From Streptococcus australis ATCC 700641 (lineage in GTDB: Bacteria; Bacillota; Bacilli; Lactobacillales; Streptococcaceae), in assembly GCF_000186465.1 (NCBI RefSeq), contig NZ_GL636091.1, positions 1,560,981 to 1,624,980 of the forward strand: 64,000 nt of DNA, given 5' to 3'. Below, one piece after another: positions 55,546-64,000 of this stretch. Both the position numbers and the translations under genes were made by a program. The notes under the pieces are model-generated. The model ran no database searches. It saw nothing but the letters and a program-made list of their open reading frames with translations, and was not told the origin of the DNA. Numbering within the stretch: position 1 is the stretch's first letter; each line of letters starts with the position of its first letter.

Positions 55546-56598
55546 CTAGATAAAACTATTGGAGCTATTTCTGTATTGCTTACATAATTTTATATTTCTT
55601 GCCCTAACTGCTTTATAAAGTCTATAATCATCATAGTTTTTTAAATCTTTTAAAGATTTTAGTTCATTTTTTACAATAATTAATAAAAACTTTTCTGTAC
55701 TTAATAACTTTTCTTTATACTTTTCTCCACCAAAATAATAGCATTTCTTTAATTCTTTATACCTTGGTTTCTTTAAAAGCAATTGCTCTTGAAAAATATT
55801 TTGAGCTTTTTCATACATTTTTGAAAGAATATACGAATTATAAGCTTCAAAAAAAGCTGTCTGAACAACTAATATTAAACAAAGAATGCCAATTAGCCTA
55901 ATTTTGTCTATGTCAATACCGATTATAAATGTTACTATAGCAAGAATCAAAAGTATCATGCGATTTTCAGTCTCCATAGCTTCAATCTCAAAAACATCTT
56001 GTATCTTTAAAACGAGATAAAGAGATATGCAAGAACCGGCTGAAATTGAAGTAAAAATTAACCAAAACAGGCATACGAAATCACCACAAGAAGTTTTTAA
56101 TAAATACTCCTTAAATAGATTATCGAAAAAGTTTAATATTCTATTGGGAGTATTTGTATCTGAGATACTTGCCATTATTATATCACCCAAAATAAATGAA
56201 TTTATAAAAATTAAAATAGTAAATAAAATTCGACGTAAATATCTATTAAAAGATAATATAAGTAATAAAATAGTATTGTATGCATAAGACAGTGACAAAG
56301 AAAGTAAAAAAATAAATAAGATTCCAATTAATAAATTGTTAGATATACCCAGGAACATAATTATAATAAATAAAAATATCATTATAATTGTCATAACAAT
56401 GGCTCTTATTAAATAGCCACTAAGTTTAGTTTTAGAACTAACATTATTCATTATGTAATCTTTATTTGCTAGAACTTTCAATGCATCGAGTCTTTCTTGT
56501 ACCTTTTTCTTTTGATTATTATCATAGACTAAATATAAAATATTACATCTTTTTGTGAATCTGTTTAATATGTCTAATAATACTCTAATAATAAACAT
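55546..56598 (-). CDS. Orphan multi-spanning membrane protein inserted after parE
   Basis: A 350-residue protein I do not recognise, starting at ATG 56598 one base after the parE stop, so translation is coupled to parE. Residues about 1-65 are soluble and charged; then come about six strongly hydrophobic helices in two groups (about 67-165 and 170-270); the last 85 residues are Lys/Tyr-rich and cytoplasmic-looking (FGGEKYKEKLLSTEKFLL). It is far more AT-rich than parE or parC, pointing to transfer. No enzyme motif seen. Confidence 0.7.
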   Translation of the reverse strand: MFIIRVLLDILNRFTKRCNILYLVYDNNQKKKVQERLDALKVLANKDYIMNNVSSKTKLSGYLIRAIVMTIIMIFLFIIIMFLGISNNLLIGILFIFLLSLSLSYAYNTILLLILSFNRYLRRILFTILIFINSFILGDIIMASISDTNTPNRILNFFDNLFKEYLLKTSCGDFVCLFWLIFTSISAGSCISLYLVLKIQDVFEIEAMETENRMILLILAIVTFIIGIDIDKIRLIGILCLILVVQTAFFEAYNSYILSKMYEKAQNIFQEQLLLKKPRYKELKKCYYFGGEKYKEKLLSTEKFLLIIVKNELKSLKDLKNYDDYRLYKAVRARNIKLCKQYRNSSNSFI

Positions 56599-56599
56599 C

Positions 56600-58549
56600 T
56601 TAAAACACTCCACTCTCTTCCAGGGTAAACTTAACGTTATCTTCAATCCATTGACGACGTGGGGCCGCCTTATCGCCCATTAGGACTGAGACACGGCGTT
56701 CTGCACGCGCCAAGTCATCAATGGTGACACGGATCAAGGTACGGGTCTCTGGGTTCATGGTGGTTTCCCAAAGTTGGTCCGCATTCATTTCCCCCAACCC
56801 TTTGTACCGTTGAAGGGTTGCTCCACGGCCAAAAGTTCGACGTAGGTCTTCTAATTCACTGTCTGTCCAGGCATAAGCCACTTCTTCTTTTTTCCCTTTG
56901 CCTTTAGACATCTTGTAAAGAGGAGGCATGGCGATATAGACACGTCCTGCTTCGACCAAGGGACGCATATAGCGATAGAAGAAAGTTAGGAGCAAGGTCT
57001 GAATGTGGGCACCATCCGTATCCGCATCGGTCATGATAATAATCTTGTCATAGTTGGCATCTTCGATCGTAAAGTCAGCCCCAACTCCAGCACCGATGGT
57101 GTAGATCATGGTGTTGATTTCCTCGTTTTTGAGGATATCGCTCATGTTGGCCTTTTCAGTATTGAGAACCTTCCCTCGAAGTGGAAGGATGGCCTGGAAC
57201 TTGCGGTCCCGACCTTGCTTAGCCGATCCACCAGCTGAGTCTCCTTCGACTAGATAGAGTTCATTCTTAGCAGCATTCTTGGACTGGGCCGGGGTCAATT
57301 TACCAGACAAGAGCCCCTTGTCCTTCTTGTTCTTCTTGCCATTTCGACTCTCATCACGCGCCTTCCGAGCTGCTTCACGCGCATCCCGGGCCTTGATGGC
57401 CTTGCGAATCAGATTGGAAGCTAATTCCCCATTTTCCATGAGGAAGAAGGTCAACTTGTCAGCGACAATGCCATCAACAACTGGACGAGCCAGTGGACTT
57501 CCTAGTTTGTCCTTGGTTTGCCCTTCAAACTGCAAATGGGCTTCTGGAACCAAGATCGAAAGAACAGCTGAAAGACCTTCACGATAGTCTGATCCTTCTA
57601 GGTTCTTGTCTTTTTCTTTGAGAAGTCCTGTTTTTCTTGCATAGTCGTTCATGGCCTTGGTAATGGCAGTCTTGAGTCCTGTCTCATGGGTTCCCCCATC
57701 TTTGGTGCGGACATTATTGACAAAGGACAAGATATTGTCAGAATAACCATCATTGTACTGGAGAGCGACTTCTACTTGGAATCCTTCTGATTCTCCATTA
57801 AAGTAGAGAACCGGCGTCAAGGTTTCCTTATCTTCATTTAAGTACTCAACGAAATCCTGTACCCCATTCTCGTAATGGAAGGCCACATGGTTGTCTTCTT
57901 CCTTACGGAGATCAGTCAGCGTCAACGTCACATCCTTGAGCAAGAAAGCTGATTCTTTGATCCGTTCGGCAATAGTATTAAACTTGAAATCCGTCGTTGA
58001 GAAGATGGTTGCATCCGGCATGAAGGTAACCTTGGTCCCTGTCTTAGACTTAGGTGCCGATCCTATCTTCTCAAGAGTGGTAACTGGTTTCCCACCATTT
58101 TCAAAGCGTTGTTTATAGACCGCTCCATCACGGGTAATCTCAACCTCAAGCCAGCTAGAGAGGGCGTTTACGACCGAAGATCCCACTCCGTGGAGACCAC
58201 CAGAGGTCTTATACCCACCTTGACCAAACTTCCCACCTGCGTGGAGGACGGTAAAGATGACCTCAACGGTTGGTTTACCCATGGCATGCATCCCTGTCGG
58301 CATCCCCCGACCTTGGTCCGCTACAGATAGGGAACCGTCTTTGTTAATTGTAACGTCAATTTGAGAACCAAAACCAGATAAGGCTTCATCGACGGCATTG
58401 TCGACAATTTCCCAGACCAAATGGTGGAGACCATTCCCGTCTGTCGATCCAATATACATCCCTGGACGTTTACGGACCGCATCCAACCCTTCTAGTACCT
58501 GAATGGCATCGTCATTATAATTATTAATGTTGATTTCCTTTTTAGACAC
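56600..58549 (-). CDS. parE: DNA topoisomerase IV subunit B
   Basis: ATPase subunit of topoisomerase IV. 649 residues with GTG start (AGGAGG upstream): GHKL ATPase motifs VDNAVDEALSGFG and TSGGLHGVGSSVVNALS, transducer domain, and TOPRIM segment LYLVEGDSAGGSAKQGRDR..IIMTDADTDGAH. Normally followed closely by parC; here an accessory insert intervenes. Confidence 0.97.
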   Translation of the reverse strand: MSKKEININNYNDDAIQVLEGLDAVRKRPGMYIGSTDGNGLHHLVWEIVDNAVDEALSGFGSQIDVTINKDGSLSVADQGRGMPTGMHAMGKPTVEVIFTVLHAGGKFGQGGYKTSGGLHGVGSSVVNALSSWLEVEITRDGAVYKQRFENGGKPVTTLEKIGSAPKSKTGTKVTFMPDATIFSTTDFKFNTIAERIKESAFLLKDVTLTLTDLRKEEDNHVAFHYENGVQDFVEYLNEDKETLTPVLYFNGESEGFQVEVALQYNDGYSDNILSFVNNVRTKDGGTHETGLKTAITKAMNDYARKTGLLKEKDKNLEGSDYREGLSAVLSILVPEAHLQFEGQTKDKLGSPLARPVVDGIVADKLTFFLMENGELASNLIRKAIKARDAREAARKARDESRNGKKNKKDKGLLSGKLTPAQSKNAAKNELYLVEGDSAGGSAKQGRDRKFQAILPLRGKVLNTEKANMSDILKNEEINTMIYTIGAGVGADFTIEDANYDKIIIMTDADTDGAHIQTLLLTFFYRYMRPLVEAGRVYIAMPPLYKMSKGKGKKEEVAYAWTDSELEDLRRTFGRGATLQRYKGLGEMNADQLWETTMNPETRTLIRVTIDDLARAERRVSVLMGDKAAPRRQWIEDNVKFTLEESGVF

Positions 58550-58722
58550 AAGGAACCTCCTGTTTGTTCATCTTTTCTATATTACAGCTTTTTAGGAAAT
58601 TTTGCAAAATTTTTCTTTCTTCTCTCCCTTTAAGTAGCCCATTTAAGTGCGATTAGCTTAAAACAACTATCCGATGTGACAATTATGGACGAAATTTTCT
58701 TTTTCATTCAAAGCAATTTTGA

Positions 58723-58740
58723 TATAATGAAACTATGATG
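58723..58740 (+). promoter_or_regulatory. Promoter placing the transcription start at the plsY ATG
   Basis: -10 TATAAT (58723-58728), six bases GAAACT, then ATGATG from 58735. No Shine-Dalgarno sequence; predicted leaderless. Confidence 0.55.
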
Positions 58741-59379
58741 AAAACAATTCTTTTACTCGTATTAGCATACCTATTAGGCTCTATCCCTTCTGGTTTGTGG
58801 ATAGGAAAAGCCTTCTTTAACATCAATCTCCGCGAACACGGTTCTGGAAATACAGGAACCACCAATACCTTCCGTATCCTAGGTACGAAGGCAGGTCTGG
58901 TCGTCTTTGCTGTTGATTTCCTCAAGGGAACCTTGGCTGTTTTATTGCCGACTATTTTTGGGGTTACAGGGATTTCGCCAATGGTCTTTGGTCTTCTCGC
59001 AGTCCTTGGTCATACCTTCCCCATTTTTGCAGGATTTAAAGGAGGCAAGGCAGTCGCGACCAGTGCTGGGGTTCTTATTGGTTTCTCTCCCGTTTTCCTC
59101 ATCCTCTTAGCCATCTATTTCTTTGTTAGCCTCTATTTGACCAGCATGATTTCCTTTTCAAGTGTGACAGTCGCAATTTTGGCAAGTATCGGAGTCCTCA
59201 TCCTCCCGCTGACTGGTTGGGTTCTCCCGAGCTACGATCTGATTTTTACCATCGTCGTCCTCGCTTTAGCGACCTTGATTATTATCCGCCACAAGGACAA
59301 TATCAAACGAATCCTCAACAAGAATGAAAATATCATCTCCTGGGGAAAAAACATCACCCATCAAAAACATAAAGACTAG
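58735..59379 (+). CDS. plsY: Acyl-phosphate:glycerol-3-phosphate acyltransferase
   Basis: First step of phospholipid synthesis in Gram-positives, at the membrane. The 214-residue protein has about five helices and the PlsY motifs [54 protein letters not shown] and a third loop near [12 protein letters not shown]. Divergent from parE, the usual streptococcal arrangement. Confidence 0.95.
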   Translation: MMKTILLLVLAYLLGSIPSGLWIGKAFFNINLREHGSGNTGTTNTFRILGTKAGLVVFAVDFLKGTLAVLLPTIFGVTGISPMVFGLLAVLGHTFPIFAGFKGGKAVATSAGVLIGFSPVFLILLAIYFFVSLYLTSMISFSSVTVAILASIGVLILPLTGWVLPSYDLIFTIVVLALATLIIIRHKDNIKRILNKNENIISWGKNITHQKHKD

Positions 59380-59401
59380 AGCTTTTGCTCTAGTTTTTTT
59401 G
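59375..59401 (+). terminator. Terminator of plsY
   Basis: Stem ACTAGAGC / GCTCTAGT overlapping the stop codon, then seven T residues. Confidence 0.88.
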
Positions 59402-59531
59402 TTTGCGATCACTTTGTCAGCACTTCTCTTTAAAAAAGTTCTATAAGTTTTTTCTTCCTTTTGTTTTTAATCATTGCAGTTAAGGAGGATTTAGTTTATA
59501 ATATCTTGAATTCAAAATCGGGAGGATTTTT

Positions 59532-59984
59532 ATGAAATTCTATTCATATGATTATGTATTGAGTCAGATTAGCCAGCAAAATTGGGTCATGGTGATCATG
59601 TCCATTCTCTTAGTGTTGGTAACGGCTTTTTTCGCATTTAAGGCATATAAGGATAAACGTGGAAGTAAGTTCCGTGAATTGTCTATTATTTCTGTCTTAA
59701 TCTTAGTAGCCGTTGTTTTGATTGGCATTTCAAATTTTCAAAACAATCAGTCTAATGACAATCAATTCCGCTCTTCCCTACACTTTATCGAAGTTGTTTC
59801 AAAAGAATTAGGTGTAGATAAAGAAGATGTCTATGTCAATACTTCGGATACGACCGACGGAGCTATTATCAAGGTAGACAAGCAATTCTATCGTGCGATT
59901 AGCGGAACAGACCCAGATGGCTATTTACTTGAAAAAATGGACTTATATAAAACAGATGTAGAACTGGTGGAGGTTGAAAAATGA
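59532..59984 (+). CDS. DUF3290 membrane protein
   Basis: A 150-residue protein with two N-terminal membrane helices (about 18-38 and 50-68) and a soluble C-terminal domain (NQFRSSLHFIEVVSKELGVDKEDVYVNTSD). It matches DUF3290, which pairs with DUF421 (YetF-type) proteins. Good ribosome binding site (GGGAGG). Overlaps the next gene by four bases (ATGA). Function unknown. Confidence 0.82.
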   Translation: MKFYSYDYVLSQISQQNWVMVIMSILLVLVTAFFAFKAYKDKRGSKFRELSIISVLILVAVVLIGISNFQNNQSNDNQFRSSLHFIEVVSKELGVDKEDVYVNTSDTTDGAIIKVDKQFYRAISGTDPDGYLLEKMDLYKTDVELVEVEK

Positions 59985-60612
59985 TAAGCTTTTTTGCTAC
60001 AATTGCAATTAAATTGGCCTGGGGCTTCTTTCTCTTGTTTTTGTTATTAACGTAACAGGAAAAGGAAATTTAGCGCCAAGTTCTGCAGTAGACCAAATAC
60101 AGAACTTTGTTCTCGGGGGTATTATCGGCGGGGTCATCTACAATAGCTCGATTACCATCCTTCAATATGTCGTCATCCTCATCATCTGGACGATTTTGAT
60201 TCTGTCACTCAAATGGCTTAATACCAATGTTTACTTCATCAAACATCTGATTGATGGAAAACCAACTATTATCATAAAAAACGGAAAATTAGATCCAGAA
60301 GCTTGTCGCTCAAAAGGCCTTTCTGCTTCTGACGTCGCTCTTAAGTTGCGCTCTCAAGGGGTCTTCCAATTGAAAGAAGTCAAAAGAGCCGTCATCGAAC
60401 AAAATGGCCAACTCATAATCGTTCGAATGGGAGAAGAAAATCCCAAATACCCAATCATTACAGATGGTGTAGTCCAAGTAGAAATCTTAGAGACCATCGG
60501 TAAAACTGAAGAATGGCTTATGGCCGAACTGAATAAAAAAGGATTTGAAAATGTCGATGACATCTTTATCGCTGAGTACGACAAGGGTGAGATTAATGTC
60601 GTGACTTATTAA
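59981..60612 (+). pseudogene. DUF421 (YetF-type) membrane protein, frameshifted
   Basis: Starts ATG 59981 (MISFFATIAIKLAWGFFLLFLLLT) and stops at 60053-60055. The rest of a DUF421 protein continues in the -1 frame: INVTGKGNLAPSSAVDQIQ, then YNSSITILQYVVILIIW (second helix), then the soluble domain to 60612. The shift lies at a run of five T (60038-60042); one missing T restores the frame. The downstream part has no start codon until ATG 60196. Either a pseudogene, a sequencing error or a slippery site. Confidence 0.8.
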
Positions 60613-60647
60613 AGTTGGAAATCAGCTATTCGATAAAATAGACAAGT

Positions 60648-60680
60648 AAAAGGTCGTTACGAACTGTAACGACCTTTTTT
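60648..60680. terminator. Bidirectional terminator between DUF421 and the YrdC-domain gene
   Basis: AAAGGTCGTTAC / GTAACGACCTTT stem of 12 bp with T-runs on both strands. Confidence 0.9.
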
Positions 60681-60687
60681 CTATCTT

Positions 60688-61473
60688 TTAATAGTACTCC
60701 CCTTGGCGGTAGTTCCAAGAGTTGAAATGATCAGATAAGTGCATCATGATCTTGTCGATATCCAATCCCTTACGGATCACGACTGGGCAAGTATTGACAG
60801 AACGGCTACCTGCTCCTTGTTCTGGGATGAGTTTTCCTTCTGCATCAACCATAGAAACCATCACTCCTTGTTCATAGCGAGTTTCAATAGTCTTGTCTGG
60901 TTGGATAGAGGCTACATAATCATCGGCTTCGATGACCAAATCCACGGCACCTTCGATTCGCTCTCCGATTCCCTCGACTTTCCCACGATTTCCTTTACCA
61001 GATGGGTTAGCTGAAGAGGCATAAACCATTTTGCCTTCTTTTTCCCACATTTCTTTGGCGATTTGCTCACCAGCTTTACCGAATTTGATGACAAAACAGC
61101 TGGTTCCACGAACATCTGTCATGAGTTCTTCACGTCCATCGCCGAAGGCTTGTAATTTGGCATAGGCATCTTCACGCCAAGGAAGGATACAACCAAGCAA
61201 GATATCTTCATCCCAATGTTTTTGGTAGAAGGCTTCGATTTCAGGATTCAATTGCGCAAGGGCACGAAGTTCATCCATACTTCCGCAAAGAACGACACCT
61301 GGTTTGTTGCGGTTACGTTCTTTGGCTTCAAACTTGCGTTCCAAGCCAGCCTTGTCGCTGGTCATGATGATGTAGCCGACTTTGGTAGGGCAGACGATAC
61401 AACCACCCTCGCCTTTAAGAATGTCAAATCCTTCTTGTGAAAGTGTTCCGTCCCATTGAATGTGTTTTGTCAT
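60688..61473 (-). CDS. YrdC/Sua5-domain protein
   Basis: A 261-residue protein with the YrdC fold: a GGCIVCPTKVGYIIMTSDKAG start (the PTxTxYG-like segment), KERNRNKPGVVLCGS, and SSANPSGKGNRGKVEGI. YrdC proteins bind ATP and tRNA-like ligands; TsaC makes threonylcarbamoyl-AMP for tRNA t6A. This one diverges at the usual KxR/SxN motifs and is probably not the main TsaC, normally found beside prmC/glyA. A CodY-box-like palindrome lies 63 bases upstream. Role unknown. Confidence 0.72.
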   Translation of the reverse strand: MTKHIQWDGTLSQEGFDILKGEGGCIVCPTKVGYIIMTSDKAGLERKFEAKERNRNKPGVVLCGSMDELRALAQLNPEIEAFYQKHWDEDILLGCILPWREDAYAKLQAFGDGREELMTDVRGTSCFVIKFGKAGEQIAKEMWEKEGKMVYASSANPSGKGNRGKVEGIGERIEGAVDLVIEADDYVASIQPDKTIETRYEQGVMVSMVDAEGKLIPEQGAGSRSVNTCPVVIRKGLDIDKIMMHLSDHFNSWNYRQGEYY

Positions 61474-61535
61474 AAATTTGTTCCTCTTCTATTTCTTTTT
61501 TTCTATTCTATCAAAATTCCCAAAAAGCTTCAATA

Positions 61536-61550
61536 TATTTTCTGAAAATT
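61536..61550. promoter_or_regulatory. CodY-box-like palindrome before the YrdC-domain gene
   Basis: TATTTTCTGAAAATT matches AATTTTCWGAAAATT at 14 of 15 positions; located between leuD (stop at 61571) and the YrdC-domain gene. Confidence 0.55.
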
Positions 61551-61570
61551 CTTAATTAACTATACAATTT

Positions 61571-62161
61571 TTATTGCCAATAGGCGGGCCGATTCTTCTC
61601 ATAAGCAGCAATCAAGTCCTCGTATTGGAGGGTAATCCCAATATCATCTAGACCGTTGAGTAATTTGTTCTTCCAATCCCCATCGATCTCAAAGCTAAAT
61701 TCTCCAACAGGCGAGATGATCTTCTGCTCTTCCAAATCCACCGTTACCTCATCTGTCGGCTTCAAGCTTGCCAGCTTTTGACGAACCTCTAAAGGCTGGA
61801 CTATTGGTAGCATCCCATTATTGAGTTCATTATTGTAATGGATATCTCCAAAAGAGCCGGCGATAACGACTTTAAAGCCATAATCAGCTAAAGCCCAGGC
61901 TGCGTGCTCCCGAGAAGAACCAGCCCCAAAATTGTCGCCAGTAATCAAGATGGTTGCCTTGCTGTATTCTGGTTTGTTAAAGATAAATTCTGGATCCTCG
62001 GTGTATTGATCATCCAAGTAGCGCCAAGCGTACATGAGGTATTTACCAAAGCCTTTTTTATCAATCAGCTTTAAAAATTGCTTGGGGAGGATTTGGTCGG
62101 TATCGATATTATCGTTCATCAAAGGAACCGTAGTTCCCGTATAAATGGTAAATTTCTCCAT
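61571..62161 (-). CDS. leuD: 3-isopropylmalate dehydratase small subunit
   Basis: Forms isopropylmalate isomerase with LeuC in leucine synthesis. The 196-residue protein has [46 protein letters not shown] (the swivel-domain catalytic loop) and NNGMLPI. GGAGG lies before the ATG, 11 bases after leuC. Confidence 0.95.
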   Translation of the reverse strand: MEKFTIYTGTTVPLMNDNIDTDQILPKQFLKLIDKKGFGKYLMYAWRYLDDQYTEDPEFIFNKPEYSKATILITGDNFGAGSSREHAAWALADYGFKVVIAGSFGDIHYNNELNNGMLPIVQPLEVRQKLASLKPTDEVTVDLEEQKIISPVGEFSFEIDGDWKNKLLNGLDDIGITLQYEDLIAAYEKNRPAYWQ

Positions 62162-62172
62162 GATTCCTCCTT

Positions 62173-63555
62173 TTACTCAACTTCTGGCATTTGGCGCACA
62201 TCGACAAAGCGACCGGCTATTGCTGCTGCAGCGGCCATTGCGGGGCTACAGAGATGGGTCTTAGCCCCAAATCCTTGGCGGTCTTCAAAGTTTCGGTTGC
62301 TAGTAGAGGCACAGTGGACGCCATCCGGCACCTTGTCTGGATTCATCCCGAGACACATAGAGCATCCTGGATCACGCCATTCAAAGCCAGCATCCAGAAA
62401 GATCTTATCCAAACCCATTTTTTCCGCTGCTCGTTTGACAGGACGGGAACCTGGAACTACGATGGCGGTTAAATTAGGGGTAATTTTCTTCCCTTCTACG
62501 AAACGGGCAGCCAGCTGCAAATCGCTGAGTCTGGCATTGGTACAAGATCCGATAAAGATATAGCCCAACTCGATGTCTGAAGCCTTTTGACCTGGTTGGA
62601 GATCCATGTAGGCATAGGCCCGTTCATCATTCATATCCCGAATTTCTGGGAAGGCTGTTTCCACGTCGACTCCCATAGAAGGGTTGGTCCCCCAGGTCAC
62701 CATGGGTGCTAACTGGGATACATCGATGGTGATGACTCTATCATATGTCGCATCGTTGTCACTGACCAGGGACTGCCAATCGGCTACTGCAGCTTCAAAA
62801 TCTTTTGGCATACATTCACGACCACGGAGATAGTCAAAAGTCGTCTCATCTGGATTCATAATCCCCATCTTAGAGCCGAATTCAATGGACATATTGCAGA
62901 TGGTCATCCGCTCTTCCATGGTGAGGCTATCGATTGCTTCCCCTCTATACTCGACCACATGGCCAACCCCACAGGCTACGCCATAACGAGCAATCAAGGC
63001 CAAAATATAGTCCTTGGCATAAATCCCCTTCTGAGGCTTTCCAGTAAACTCGACCAAGAGTTTCTTCGGTTTAACCTGCCAGATGGTCTGAGTCGCAAAG
63101 ACATGCTCCACCTCACTGGTCCCAATCCCAAAGGCAATGGCACCGAAAGCTCCATGGGTCGCCGTATGGCTGTCTCCACAGACAATGAACTTTCCAGGCT
63201 GGGTACGGCCAGTTTCAGGACCAACCATATGGACAATTCCCTGTTTTTCTGAACCATGACCTGCATGATCGATCCCAAAGTCCTTGACATTTTCAGCTAA
63301 TTTATCAATTTGAGCCTTGGAAATCACATCCCGGATATCATAAATGTTAACCGTTGGGACATTGTGATCAAAGGTTCCAAAGGTTAAATCTGGTCTCCGA
63401 ACCTGTCTACCAGTGTCTCTAAGCCCTTGAAAAGCCTGGGGACTGGTCACCTCGTGGATATAGTGTTGGTCCACATACATGAGTTGGGGCTGGCCTTCCT
63501 CACCGGTCACTACATGCCGTTCCCAGATTTTATCAAAAATTGATTTTCCTGCCAT
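62173..63555 (-). CDS. leuC: 3-isopropylmalate dehydratase large subunit
   Basis: Aconitase-like subunit holding a 4Fe-4S cluster. 460 residues from ATG 63555 ([21 protein letters not shown] five bases upstream). Cluster cysteines in [10 protein letters not shown] and [31 protein letters not shown] is the family signature. In the leuB-DUF1294-leuC-leuD operon. Confidence 0.96.
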   Translation of the reverse strand: MAGKSIFDKIWERHVVTGEEGQPQLMYVDQHYIHEVTSPQAFQGLRDTGRQVRRPDLTFGTFDHNVPTVNIYDIRDVISKAQIDKLAENVKDFGIDHAGHGSEKQGIVHMVGPETGRTQPGKFIVCGDSHTATHGAFGAIAFGIGTSEVEHVFATQTIWQVKPKKLLVEFTGKPQKGIYAKDYILALIARYGVACGVGHVVEYRGEAIDSLTMEERMTICNMSIEFGSKMGIMNPDETTFDYLRGRECMPKDFEAAVADWQSLVSDNDATYDRVITIDVSQLAPMVTWGTNPSMGVDVETAFPEIRDMNDERAYAYMDLQPGQKASDIELGYIFIGSCTNARLSDLQLAARFVEGKKITPNLTAIVVPGSRPVKRAAEKMGLDKIFLDAGFEWRDPGCSMCLGMNPDKVPDGVHCASTSNRNFEDRQGFGAKTHLCSPAMAAAAAIAGRFVDVRQMPEVE

Positions 63556-63557
63556 CC

Positions 63558-63827
63558 TTACCTCCATAAAGCGTAGAGTGTGTAAAGTGTGAGAAGGGTT
63601 CCTAAGAGCCAGGTGACCTTAAAATACCATTTCTGTGTCTTGTGATGAAAGAGTAGCCCTCCTATCCAGGCTCCAAGCCCTCCAACTGCAAAAGCATAAA
63701 AGAGCAAGGTCTTTTCTGGTATCCGCCAGGCATTTCTTTTGGCCTTTTCCTTATCAACTCCGTAGAGAATCCCTACGAAGAGATTCCATAGAAGGATCAA
63801 GCCAGTAATCATTCCTTTTACACTCAT
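63558..63827 (-). CDS. DUF1294 membrane protein within the leu operon
   Basis: An 89-residue protein with an N-terminal helix (about 5-22), the family's [32 protein letters not shown], and a C-terminal helix; matches DUF1294. It overlaps leuB by four bases (ATGA) and sits two bases before leuC, so it is co-translated with leucine genes. Function unknown. Confidence 0.82.
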   Translation of the reverse strand: MSVKGMITGLILLWNLFVGILYGVDKEKAKRNAWRIPEKTLLFYAFAVGGLGAWIGGLLFHHKTQKWYFKVTWLLGTLLTLYTLYALWR

Positions 63828-64000
63828 AATCGTTTTATAATCTCTTCTGTCATTTCTTTTGTCGAAGCACTGCCTCCTAGGTCTCTCGTAAAGATTCCTG
63901 CAGCAAGAGTCGTTTCGACTGCTTTTTCAATGCGGCTAGCATCTTCTTCTCGATCAAAACTTTCTCGCATCATCATGGCAACAGAGAGGATCATCGAGAC
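63824..64000 (-). CDS. leuB: 3-isopropylmalate dehydrogenase, C-terminal end (partial)
   Basis: The last 58 codons of a gene entering from the right edge. The translation [42 protein letters not shown] matches the LeuB C-terminus (SAMLLR..RT.DI...GTSEM). Place in the operon upstream of DUF1294-leuC-leuD supports the call. Confidence 0.85.
   Translation of the reverse strand, partial: VSMILSVAMMMRESFDREEDASRIEKAVETTLAAGIFTRDLGGSASTKEMTEEIIKRL

Overview
The window is a chromosomal segment of a low-GC Gram-positive coccus, almost certainly a viridans-group Streptococcus (mitis/sanguinis-like; species not resolved). The main evidence is the gene order: the trmFO-topA-dprA-rnhB-rbgA neighbourhood, the run mutY-pta-rluD-nadK-relQ / CYTH-prs-nifS-DUF1831-DUF4649-rex-radC, gyrA-srtA opposite ldh, and rpsA-tRNAs-ilvE-parC-parE-plsY. 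Other signs are the atypical pyruvate/acetoin dehydrogenase operon with its lipoyl domain on E3, the split coaB/coaC pair and a ComX box before dprA. GyrA and ParC carry the fluoroquinolone-sensitive residues.

Layout. 1-2.6 kb: a bacteriocin-type ABC ATPase (cut by the window edge) and its large membrane partner. 2.9-9.3 kb: acoA-acoB-acoC-acoL plus lplA, that is, a 2-oxo acid dehydrogenase complex and its lipoate ligase, behind a strong promoter overlapped by a CcpA-like site; a structured tandem repeat lies between acoB and acoC. 9.5-12.3 kb: an ATP-grasp protein and two esterase-like proteins of unknown purpose. 12.4-21 kb: trmFO, a DUF3307-SatD pair with a three-site operator, topA, dprA, a ROK kinase, rnhB and rbgA. 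21-25.7 kb: an ATP-cone protein, dapA-asd, lemA-DUF3137 and a candidate small RNA gene. 25.7-29 kb: a GNAT protein, a lone RelA/SpoT-domain protein and fhs. 29-33.4 kb (+ strand): coaB-coaC-panT-like ECF component, phosphoglucomutase and a thioredoxin-like protein. 33.5-43.5 kb: mutY, pta, rluD-like, nadK, relQ, then CYTH, prs, nifS-like, DUF1831, DUF4649, rex and radC. 43.6-48.5 kb: srtA, gyrA, ldh, NUDIX. 48.5-58.6 kb: tRNA-Arg, rpsA, tRNA-Gln, tRNA-Tyr, DUF2969, ilvE, parC, an accessory insert (a broken aminoglycoside nucleotidyltransferase and an orphan membrane protein) and parE. 58.7-64 kb: plsY, DUF3290 with a frameshifted DUF421 partner, a YrdC-domain protein, and leuD-leuC-DUF1294-leuB (cut by the edge).

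How it fits together. Much of the window handles pyruvate and energy flow: Ldh, the dehydrogenase complex, Pta and the NADH sensor Rex. It also covers amino-acid supply (dapA-asd, ilvE and leu genes, three of these spots carrying CodY-box-like palindromes), DNA topology (gyrA, parC, parE, topA) and competence or repair (dprA, radC, mutY). The most interesting non-coding signals are: a 175-bp three-hairpin element present three times at gene 3' ends; a 110-bp-period structured repeat with compensatory base changes; a free-standing small RNA gene at 25.5 kb; the TGTCTATTATAAC operator array before satD; three genes whose promoters predict leaderless mRNAs; and a hairpin that buries the radC ribosome binding site.
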